In this document: in pieces, positions 1-7,221 of the stretch
How the letters are laid out: each line of letters starts with the position of its first letter
Position numbering within the stretch: the first letter of the stretch is position 1
NCBI GenBank assembly: GCA_950097015.1
Contig: CATNEN010000038.1
Span: 17,060,001 to 17,124,000 of the forward strand
Source of the DNA: Macrostomum hystrix
Taxonomy: Eukaryota; Platyhelminthes; Macrostomidae
Reading direction: 5' to 3'
DNA: 64,000 nucleotides
Made by a program: the position numbers and the translations under genes
The notes under the pieces: generated by a model
The model's database searches: none
Told to the model about the DNA's origin: nothing
The model's input: only the letters and a program-made list of their open reading frames with translations

Positions 1-205
1 CACAGTGAAATTGTACACAGCTTGACAATCAGAAAGCGAAGGTAGATGTTCACAACTGTGTGAGCGTGTGCCTGTGTACAGTATTTGTGTGTGTGTGCTC
101 AGGAATTAGCGAAATTGGCAGAATTGCCTCCTCGCTGACTGCGGGTCTAGTGTCACCAAATCCTGTACCATGACCCACAGTCCTCCTTCATTTTTTTTTG
201 TACAA
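1..205 (+). mobile_element. tRNA-derived SINE, copy 1 (left part outside window)
   Basis: This copy is collinear with the body of the full-length SINE at 48636-48975. It shares the block with CACAGTGAAATGTACAC-like sequence, the GT-rich stretch ending in GTGTGTGCTCAGGA, the CAGAATTGCCTCCTCGCTG block and the final CAGTCCTCCT before a T-rich tail. The tRNA-like head is not visible because the window starts inside the element. It is more diverged than the other copies. It sits in the intron just upstream of the exon at 243-472. Confidence 0.75.
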
Positions 206-242
206 GTTTAATGCCCCTAATTAAAAACGCTGATCGTTGAAG

Positions 243-472
243 GCGATCAGTTCGTTCCTGGCGACCGGACGTTGATCGGCCTCACAGCTGTGGACGCTCC
301 TGTCAGCAGGACCCTGAGCGCTCGCGGGCTGATGCAGTGCGTGAGCCGCTGTCTGACTGGCTGCGAGGCCGTGATCTTCATCCCGGAGACTGGGCAGTGC
401 CACCTGCTGGAGTTCGCAGCTGTGCCGAATGCATTCAAAAACGGAGTCGGCAAGTATTTTGTCCGTGGCTAA
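243..472 (+). CDS. PAN/Apple-like terminal exon of a secreted-protein gene (5' part outside window)
   Basis: This is the last coding exon of a plus-strand gene. It opens after TTGAAG with two bases completing a split codon (phase 1) and encodes 75 residues before TAA. The core has four cysteines in the pattern C-x3-C-x3-C-x11-C (around MQCVSRCLTGCEAV and GQCHLLEF), which resembles the disulphide core of PAN/Apple-like domains. It aligns residue for residue with the terminal exon of the opposite-strand gene at 1233-1465: both read TLIGL near the start, TGCEA in the middle and LLEFAA after the last cysteine. The two exons start in the same phase at the same aligned position, so the genes are paralogues in convergent orientation. 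By analogy the missing 5' exon should carry a signal peptide and a WSC domain. Family assignment is tentative; the exon itself is well supported by the paralogue. Confidence 0.75.
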
Positions 473-766
473 ACCTGATAGAGACTTGGTGTACTATTAT
501 TGCTTAATGCATCGAACGGAAATCATACAGAAAGCTTCTAATGTCCCTCTGCCTGTCTGTCATCTTTATATTATATATCAATGTTCTATTGTCGTACTTA
601 AGGCACAATTTTTCTTTTATTTTGTATTCTTTATGTGACTGTCCATCTAAAAAATCCAATATACAAAGCATGTGTATTAATTAATCTATAAATATGTTTA
701 AAAGTGACTAAGGAAAGCTTGTAACTTGTGATATGCACTTTTATAGCCACTTAAAATTGTATGCCT

Positions 767-778
767 AATAAATTTATT
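767..778. promoter_or_regulatory. Palindromic AATAAATTTATT: polyadenylation signal readable on both strands
   Basis: AATAAA at 767-772 lies about 295 bases after the stop of the plus-strand exon 243-472 and is followed by a GT/T-rich stretch (776-800), as expected of a cleavage/polyadenylation site. The reverse complement also reads AATAAA (778-773), so the same 12 bases could serve the convergent minus-strand gene ending at 1233. No nearer minus-strand AATAAA was seen. Confidence 0.5.
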
Positions 779-1232
779 TTGTCTGGCTGTTTGTTTTTGA
801 AAGTTCTCAACATTTTTTTCATAGCATTGCAACAAATCTAGCTAGAATAAAAGAATTTGAACTGATTTCATACTAAAACAAAACTTCAAATGCTTCAGCT
901 CAAGCTGAATATGCTTGACATGTCAACCAGACGCTTTACAAAGACTGCACTTCCAGGAAGTGATTTCTGATGAAACGATGATCATTTTTGCAGATATCAA
1001 TGCACTTCAGAGAGGTGGAAACATGGTGTTAAACATGCGCATCTGTAAAGGCTCGTATGAGCATTGTGAACGAGCCTTGACTGACGGTGCCGCATGCCTA
1101 CTGACATTGACATTTGCAACAAGGAATATTTGCAACTTGTTACAACGAACGTATGCCCGTCTTTGTGTATATTTTAGCAGACAGTGGTGTATCACAGATA
1201 TTGCAACACAATGAGTGCTGCATGAGTTAGTT
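779..1232. other. Intergenic space / 3' UTRs between convergent genes
   Basis: This stretch lies between two tail-to-tail genes and probably contains the 3' UTR of the minus-strand gene. No coding signal of quality was seen; the short open frames on both strands lack homology. Confidence 0.5.
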
Positions 1233-1465
1233 TTAGGCGCGGACATAGAACTGGACATTGTTGCTGCTGCTTAGAGCAGTAGGCGCGGCAGCGAACTCCA
1301 GCAGGTAGCACAGGTCAATCTCCGGGTTGAAGATCGCGGCCTCACAGCCCGTGGCGCACAGGATCAGGCATTGTGCCACGTTCAGAGCGCTCATCGTCCT
1401 GTAGGTCATTGGGTCCGATTTGCTCAGGCCGATTAGAGTCCAATTTCCTTTGATGAATTTGCTTT
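1233..1465 (-). CDS. Exon 2 of the WSC gene: PAN/Apple-like C-terminal domain
   Basis: The acceptor CACTTCAG has a pyrimidine-rich run upstream. The first two bases complete the split codon, then the frame reads to TAA. Cysteines lie in AQCLILCATGCEA and DLCYLLEF, followed by a short Ser/Asn linker and a final FYVRA. The closeness to the exon at 243-472 is what shows that this is a real exon. Confidence 0.78.
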
Positions 1466-2120
1466 CTGAAGTGATTCAAGTCAGAAGCATCCTGTCTGAT
1501 GCAAATTTCGATTGTATATCTCGTAAAGCTGTGACATAGAATTTTTCAACTCAAAATATGTGGTGCGATTAGACCCGTGGCAGCAGTCAATTGAACTGAT
1601 CTCAAACAGCATCACATTGTTGACAGATTTATTGTTTGTTGAACTCACTGCATTTACTGCCGTAGATGTAGTTTATTTGATACACGCTGTTTCTCCATGG
1701 GCCTCCACAAATCTGGGCTGTGTTTCCATGACAAGTGGAATAGCATTCATAGTCAGGTGCTCGTCCCTGCGAGCCGTACGAGTTGTCACAGGCGCACCAG
1801 GTCGAGCCCTGTATAGCCATGAACTGGAAGCCGCCCAGAGCGCAGAAGCCGCTGCACAGCTCCCAGGTCATCGCTTCGGAGCGGATTCCATAGTCCTCCT
1901 GCATGACATCCACTACACTGCCAATCCTGTTGAATCCCCAGTCTTTCAGGCCCTGCAAGTCTCTCACTCCATCGTTGCCGTCCACGTAGCAGCCGAGGCT
2001 CACGATTTCGAACTGGCGGTATGAAAGCGAAGCAGCGGCAAGGCTCGCAAGCAGGGTCATGAAGCAAGGTATCGCAGGCAGAAAATTCGACATGTCTAAA
2101 AGCTGCAGTTCCGTATACAT
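1233..2120 (-). CDS. Secreted WSC + PAN/Apple-like protein, two exons, complete
   Basis: The predicted protein is about 234 aa. Exon 1 (2120-1649) starts at ATG 2120; a second ATG at 2093 would give a more typical signal peptide (hydrophobic FMTLLASLAAAS). Residues 44-150 form a WSC domain with eight cysteines (44, 89, 93, 109, 111, 126, 130, 138) and the closing CGGPWRNSVYQ signature; WSC domains are carbohydrate-binding modules. The exon ends TGCA|GTGAGT in phase 1. After a 183-bp intron ending CACTTCAG, exon 2 (1465-1233) resumes in frame and encodes 77 codons including TAA, with the same four-cysteine core as the exon at 243-472. Without splicing, exon 1 runs into an in-frame TAA only 8 codons beyond the donor. 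The product is probably extracellular. Its function is unknown. Confidence 0.8.
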
Positions 2121-2178
2121 TTTTTATTAAATGGATGCCTACTTTCGCAGGCAGTTTCAATTTCTGACTGCAGAGCGC

Positions 2179-2187
2179 CGTTATTTA
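2179..2187 (-). promoter_or_regulatory. TATA-like box upstream of the WSC gene
   Basis: The minus strand reads GCATAAATAACG about 60 bases upstream of ATG 2120, with a purine-flanked CAGTCAG roughly 25-30 bases further down that could be the initiator. Position and sequence fit a core promoter. No other element was checked. Confidence 0.4.
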
Positions 2188-2573
2188 TGCGAGTCGCTGG
2201 AGCTGCGCATTCTATTTGAATAATGGAGCATTGTCAAATCGAAAATGGCGGCATCAAAGACTCAAACACTTGCGCTGAGGGAGACTCGACTCAACAGGTC
2301 ACGCTACAGTGAGCTATGCGCATGAGCTGCTACACCTGCCTCAGGTGAATACAGATCACAATCGCTGGTGAGGAGCGAATAAAGTGACTGGGAATCCAAA
2401 TTTAGACGTATTCGGGGAGGCGATATATATGCGCACGAAAATTCAATAAGGAGTTTGTTGAACTATCGTCCTGAGAATTTTATGGTATTTTAAAGCATAA
2501 TTGTACAGGCACTCTTACTCTGAGCCATGGGAGTTGGCTACAATGGGCAAATGAACAACAAAATGGCCTTCAT
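2188..2573. other. Upstream/intergenic region, nothing recognised
   Basis: No exon, repeat array or mobile-element signature was seen. It is probably promoter-proximal sequence of the WSC gene followed by ordinary AT-rich DNA. Confidence 0.3.
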
Positions 2574-2910
2574 TTAATTTTTTAGCAAAACAGAGTTATC
2601 TTTGGACAAGGAACTAGGCGTCGATGCTGTCGCCTTGTATTCAGCGTCATTAAGGCAATCTGATGTTGGCATTGTTAGCAGGCGCAGATTCCCACTGACG
2701 TCAGGTACCAGACCACCGAAGTAGACGAACTGCTGACAGTGGGGAAGCTTCTTTACTTGCCTGGCAGAATACTGCGGCCTCGAATTTGCCTGGCAAGCAG
2801 AGCTGACGGTCTTCCCAGTGTTGACCACGAGGCCGACGCTCGCTGAAACCAGCGCTGTGTGCCGTCTACGGTCGATGACAGCAGGGCGAGGTCATCGACG
2901 TAGCTAAGCA
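2574..2910 (-). pseudogene. Decayed non-LTR retrotransposon reverse-transcriptase fragment
   Basis: On the minus strand the bases at 2902-2891 encode YVDD within YVDDLALLSSTVDG, the catalytic motif of reverse transcriptases in the context usual for LINE elements (aromatic-x-DD followed by a hydrophobic run). Downstream, after a frameshift near 2835, come the next conserved blocks: VVNTGKT, then QVKKLPHCQQF and VYFGGLV, corresponding to the conserved K-T and F-x-YLG motifs of the RT palm/thumb. Nothing of the endonuclease or the rest of the RT is present, so this is a dead 5'- and 3'-truncated fragment. Subfamily was not determined. Confidence 0.7.
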
Positions 2911-3118
2911 CACTGAGTCACCTTTCCGGTTAACGTCGGAAGCCACGCGTCGCCGCATTAGGAAGCAATCTCTATCGGTAGGAAAATCCTGCATGAAAAG
3001 CCGCCAAGATCCGTAAACTTGTCTCCAATTAGAGTCAACGAACAACGAGAAAAACGAGAATCTGACTCTCAAGAAAGCAGAGATAGTAGGTACTGCATCT
3101 GGCTTAAGATGGGTCTAC

Positions 3119-3536
3119 GACGTTTGCCAGCGGACGTTTGCCAGCGGACGTTTGCCAGCGGACGTTTGCCAGCGGACGTTTGCCAGCGGACGTTTGCCAG
3201 CGGACGTTTGCCAGCGGACGTTTGCCAGCGGACGTTTGCCAGCGGACGTTTGCCAGCGGACGTTTGCCAGCGGACGTTTGCCAGCGGACGTTTGCCAGCG
3301 GACGTTTGCCAGCGGACGTTTGCCAGCGGACGTTTGCCAGCGGACGTTTGCCAGCGGACGTTTGCCAGCGGACGTTTGCCAGCGGACGTTTGCCAGCGGA
3401 CGTTTGCCAGCGGACGTTTGCCAGCGGACGTTTGCCAGCGGACGTTTGCCAGCGGACGTTTGCCAGCGGACGTTTGCCAGCGGACGTTTGCCAGCGGACG
3501 TTTGCCAGCGGACGTTTGCCAGCGGACGTCTGCCAG
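3119..3536. repeat. Minisatellite, 14-bp unit GTTTGCCAGCGGAC, about 30 copies
   Basis: The array is almost perfectly homogeneous; only the final unit shows a T-to-C change. Because 14 is not a multiple of 3 and no frame has a stop, all frames stay open and give spurious 135-174 aa proteins with a 14-residue period on both strands. Homogeneity suggests recent expansion. Confidence 0.95.
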
Positions 3537-3825
3537 CCACTAAGTCGAACTATAGTTGAGCTAATTGAACTACCACTATCCGAACCGGAAGAGTTTAGTG
3601 TGAATACTGGCAAACAAAATGTTATTACCTAACTGTACGAGTACATGTATACGATTACCGTATGATAGGCTCAATAATTGAGTAGAATAGAAGTATGATG
3701 CATTCAAAACTAGTACACTAATTCTCCCAGCCCATTTATCTTCAAACAAACAATGAGATACGAGGCTCGTAAATGCCTCAAAATACAAAATTTGCAGCTT
3801 AAACGTTGGCTGGTAAACTTCGCTA

Positions 3826-4111
3826 TTTCGCCTGAGATAACACTGACATAGCTATCTTGCGCTGTTTTGACGAAGTCATCAGTAATGAAGTGAAGCGAGC
3901 AAATGCGAGAGTACTTGGTGTGCTCAAACTCCTTCTTTCTCTGACCTGAGTTTGTCATAAGTGGCTTTATAAGTGGATATTCGGGAAGCCACTCTTGCAA
4001 CCGAATGCAGAAAACTTGTTCGCCATAGTGACGCACTTCACAAACGAAATTACTAATGTCCGAGTAAACAGTCAACTTTTGTGTAAGAATAAATTTGCGT
4101 ACCCAATTCAA
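3826..4111 (-). pseudogene. THAP-like zinc-finger remnant
   Basis: The minus-strand frame contains a W, a Pro-rich break, then KYSRICSLHFITDDF, matching the second half of the THAP zinc finger (C-x2-H followed by F and acidic residues). The first cysteine pair (C-x2-4-C) and the AVPTI-type end are not seen, and the frame becomes unrelated sequence after TAQDS. THAP domains occur in P-element-type transposases and host factors, and either origin is possible. I read it as a fragment. Confidence 0.45.
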
Positions 4112-4750
4112 TTCAAATTGGTGCCACTGCGAATACGGTCGTGGCAGTTCTGAAACAAGTGTCTATGGTAAAAAGTATTCGGACTGCCTCACTCAAACGC
4201 TACTAAAATAAATTCGAACTGTGTCTCCAAAGAAAGCAATGGCATGTTTAGGCGCATCGAGATGCGTGACGGCTGAAGTGGATATGTCTATTTGATGAGC
4301 TCCTGCACTCAGCTGAACACTGGCCTCATGTGGTAAAACAATTCTGACTTTCTTTTACTCAAAGTAAAAAGGATTAATGAGCTCAATTGTTGATTTGATT
4401 AGTCTTTATGTCAGAAACCAAGGACTACTAGGAGTAGATATGAACGAAAATATTTTTCCTATAAGAAACGCGATGGTGTGGATGTTTCTGTAGAAGGCCA
4501 TTTTGGCTTGATTGGACTTCAAATTTAGGCGTGTTTTGCAAAGCGTTCAAAGTGGAAGAATTTACACAACTTTAATAAATAAATTACGAAAAACATCTAG
4601 TGTGTTTGCTCGAAATAGACAAAAAATACGTAGATTGATGCTAAATACATTGAACGTTTTTTTAACAATGTTAGTATTCTACATATATTAGACACTGTAA
4701 GTACAATGAGTTCTTTAACTGCTGATATATCTCTGTGGTTGATTATTCTG
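4112..4750. other. AT-rich intergenic DNA, nothing recognised
   Basis: No coding frame, array or element end was seen. It lies between the THAP-like remnant and the next minisatellite. Confidence 0.3.
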
Positions 4751-4754
4751 AATC

Positions 4755-5196
4755 TACTGCAATCAGTCATTCAGAATCTACCTGGCGCAATCAGTCTTTC
4801 AGAATCTACCTGGCGCAATGAATCATTCAGAATCTACCTGGCGCAATCAATCATTCAGAATCTACCTGGCGCAACCAATCAATCAGAATCTACCTGGCGC
4901 AATCAGTCTTTCAGAATCTACCTGGCGCAATCAATCATTCAGAATCTACCTGGCGCAATCAGTCTTTCAGAATCTACCTGGCGCAATCAATCAATCAGAA
5001 TCTACCTGGCGCAATCAGTCTTTCAGAATCTACCTGGCGCAATCAATCATTCAGAATCTACCTGGCGCAATCAGTCTTTCAGAATCTACCTGGCGCAATC
5101 AATCATTCAGAATCTACCTGGCGCAATCAGTCTTTCAGAATCTACCTGGCGCAATCAATCATTCAGAATCTACCTGGCGCAATCAATCATTCAGAA
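4755..5196. repeat. Minisatellite, 28-bp unit containing CTACCTGGCGCAATCA, about 16 copies
   Basis: Units alternate between variants ending AATCAATCAT and CAGTCTT, giving a two-variant pattern. The array abuts the 3' end of the gene at 5218-5961. Open frames through it are artefacts of the repeat. Confidence 0.93.
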
Positions 5197-5200
5197 TCTG

Positions 5201-5234
5201 CTGTTTATGTGCACAGGTCAGTGCACATAAACAG
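5201..5234. other. Perfect inverted repeat with 14-bp arms around a stop codon
   Basis: The arm CTGTTTATGTGCAC (5201-5214) is exactly complementary to 5221-5234, with a 6-base loop. The TGA of the minus-strand gene lies in the loop (5220-5218). In mRNA this would form a stable hairpin covering the last codons and the stop. Confidence 0.85.
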
Positions 5235-5961
5235 CCGAGTCGATGGACACTCTCCGTCTCTGCTGGCTCCTGACTGAACCGAGCGCTGTTGTCGTCGAGT
5301 TCATTGAATTCTGGTCGGCCTGTTTCCTGGTCGATTTTCTCGATGCTCCTGGCGGCGAGGCGTCCCTCAGCAGCGATCTGGCTGTCTGGCGAGCGGCCTC
5401 CTCCGCAATCTCGCCATCGTAGACGGCGTCCTCGCCTTCCAGAGCTTCGTCCAGCTCGGCAAAGCTAGACAGTTGGCCGGAGTCCGCCGAACCAAAGTGG
5501 CTCTTCTTCGATAGGAAGGCCACAGGCGGGCCATCAACCAGTGAGTGCACGGAGTGACGGCGCTCCGTGGACAGACTGCCGTGCCTCCGACCGCCTCCGC
5601 CCAGCACGGCCGGCTCGGACATTCGGCGCAGATGCGGTGGCAGCTGCCTGCTGGGCACCACGATGAACCTGGCGGCTGCTGCTTCGCGCATCGCGTTGAT
5701 GAATTCCTCGCTGGCGTAGGCAGCCAGTTCTAGGGTCGGCTTGCCGGACTCGCTGATCGACTTTAAACTGTCCTCCTGCTGCTGCTGCTGCTGCCGTTGC
5801 TGACTGCCTCGGCGTCGTTGTGTTAGAAACGGACGCCCGAGACCGGCCTGCATTGGCGGACCCTGGAGGCTCAGCGAGGGCACGGAGCTGCGACGACAGT
5901 GCGAGCCGTTGCTGGCAGAACTGCTGACAGACAGAATGGAGTTTCGCCGAGTTGACTGCAT
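5218..5961 (-). CDS. Intronless gene, 247 aa, Ser/Arg-rich protein of unknown function
   Basis: I do not recognise the family. The frame runs from ATG 5961 to TGA 5218. Residues 1-65 are Ser/Arg-rich with a polyglutamine run (QQRQQQQQQ). A middle block around LELAAYASEEFINAMREAA looks helical and more conserved in character. RRMSEP and RRRVSIDS are basophilic-kinase-type phosphosites (R-R-x-S). An acidic stretch (LDEALEGEDAVYDGEIAEEAA) precedes a basic tail. There is no signal peptide or membrane segment, so an intracellular, largely disordered protein is likely. Codon use is GC-rich compared with the flanks, unlike the repeat-derived frames, which supports coding. The stop lies in a perfect hairpin next to a minisatellite, so the original C-terminus may have been altered. 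A GTGAGT just upstream of the ATG leaves open an additional 5' exon. Confidence 0.6.
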   Translation of the reverse strand: MQSTRRNSILSVSSSASNGSHCRRSSVPSLSLQGPPMQAGLGRPFLTQRRRGSQQRQQQQQQEDSLKSISESGKPTLELAAYASEEFINAMREAAAARFIVVPSRQLPPHLRRMSEPAVLGGGGRRHGSLSTERRHSVHSLVDGPPVAFLSKKSHFGSADSGQLSSFAELDEALEGEDAVYDGEIAEEAARQTARSLLRDASPPGASRKSTRKQADQNSMNSTTTALGSVRSQQRRRVSIDSAVYVH

Positions 5962-6011
5962 GCTAAGTTACTCACCAACTGCTCAGATGGTTGCTTGACC
6001 TCTTACGCTGG

Positions 6012-6020
6012 TATTTTTAT
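6012..6020 (-). promoter_or_regulatory. TATA-like box of the 5218-5961 gene
   Basis: The minus strand reads GCATAAAAATACC about 52 bases upstream of ATG 5961, the expected spacing for a short 5' UTR. Confidence 0.45.
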
Positions 6021-7215
6021 GCAAGCTCAAAGTCTTTTGAACGAGTTCGCAACCTTTTTTTAAAGCAGCAGAATACGCAATCGCGCCGTATTTAAATTCA
6101 ACGGTTTGTTTTCTATTGTAGAATAATAAATAATAAATCTAATTGGACAAGCTCAAGGTCACGGGGTGGGGTGGGTGCCTTGGGCGGGGGTTTGGAAAGG
6201 ACCTGGGGCAGTGCACTAGTCTGCGTGTTGCTAAAAACTGCTACAGGCCGCGAACACGCCCACAATACACAGAAGCGATGGGAAAGACTGTATTACCTGA
6301 GCAGCCTACTCAAATATGGGAAATCCTTAGCCTGCTGTTTACTAGCTGGTGTGTGGTGTCAGGTGGCTTTGACGAAGCAATTCCTGACCGATGTAACCAC
6401 TCAACTCACACAATGGCGCTTCTGTTGTCCACCAAAAAGCAGAGGAAAAAGCCTTCATTATGTTTCTGCAGTTGAAAGCTTTTTGGGGTTTTCTCAGGTC
6501 ATGCTCAAAATGAGGCCTTCTCACCTCACAGCGGCCATAGCAACTGTGTTTCGCTTTTCAGCCTACGGGTCATTTTCTGCTGAGTGTTTACCTCGTTGCA
6601 ATTTAAAAATGGCTATTCATTTTAAGCCTGTTTTGTTTATCTTTGTGACAGCTTAAAACGAACCTCTGAATGTGTTTTTTGTTTAATGAAAACATATTTA
6701 CAATGTCCTGATTGCATTCCAGAGCCGATGATGTCTCAGCGATGTTTTTTAACAATGTGAAAGATGCTTTTTTAGAGTTTCTAAGAAATTTCACGTGAAT
6801 AGTGCACATCTTCTGCGGTCAAACGTGTAGATTTCCTTATATATTTCTCGTTGGTATACTTACCAGTGAGCACTTAGCATCAATTAACTAACGGTATTGA
6901 CAGAGTTTTTTTTGGTTTTGGATTGATTAAATTGTTATAGTTTTCATTTTTAACCGATATGGATTAGCCATTTATAACGGTTTATAACGAGCAATGTCAG
7001 TTTTTCATGTCACCAGGGTCTCCGACAGAATCGCTGAATGACGAATGCTGACGTATTTGAAAGTTAGTTTCATCGTATTGCTCAATTAACGTCTTGACTT
7101 ACTTACGACGTATTAAAACACGTAATGTTTATTTGTTATTTGTTATTTATATCGTATTCTATTCGTCATAGCGAACAAACAAGATAGTCTCAAGCCCATA
7201 AGCTAGCTAATCGTT
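6021..7215. other. Non-coding stretch with weak dispersed-repeat similarity
   Basis: No gene was recognised. The open frames at 6143-6656 (+) have no domain character. Around 7010-7080 the sequence CAGAATCGCTGAATGACGAATGCTGACGT loosely resembles the dispersed repeat seen at 12170-12310, 15190-15380 and 30790-30960. Confidence 0.3.
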
Positions 7216-7221
7216 AAGACT

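Noticed and set aside
3019-3632. Three overlapping frames with a 14-residue repeat
   Set aside because: A 14-bp minisatellite read in every frame; the identical peptides in different frames show that it is not coding.
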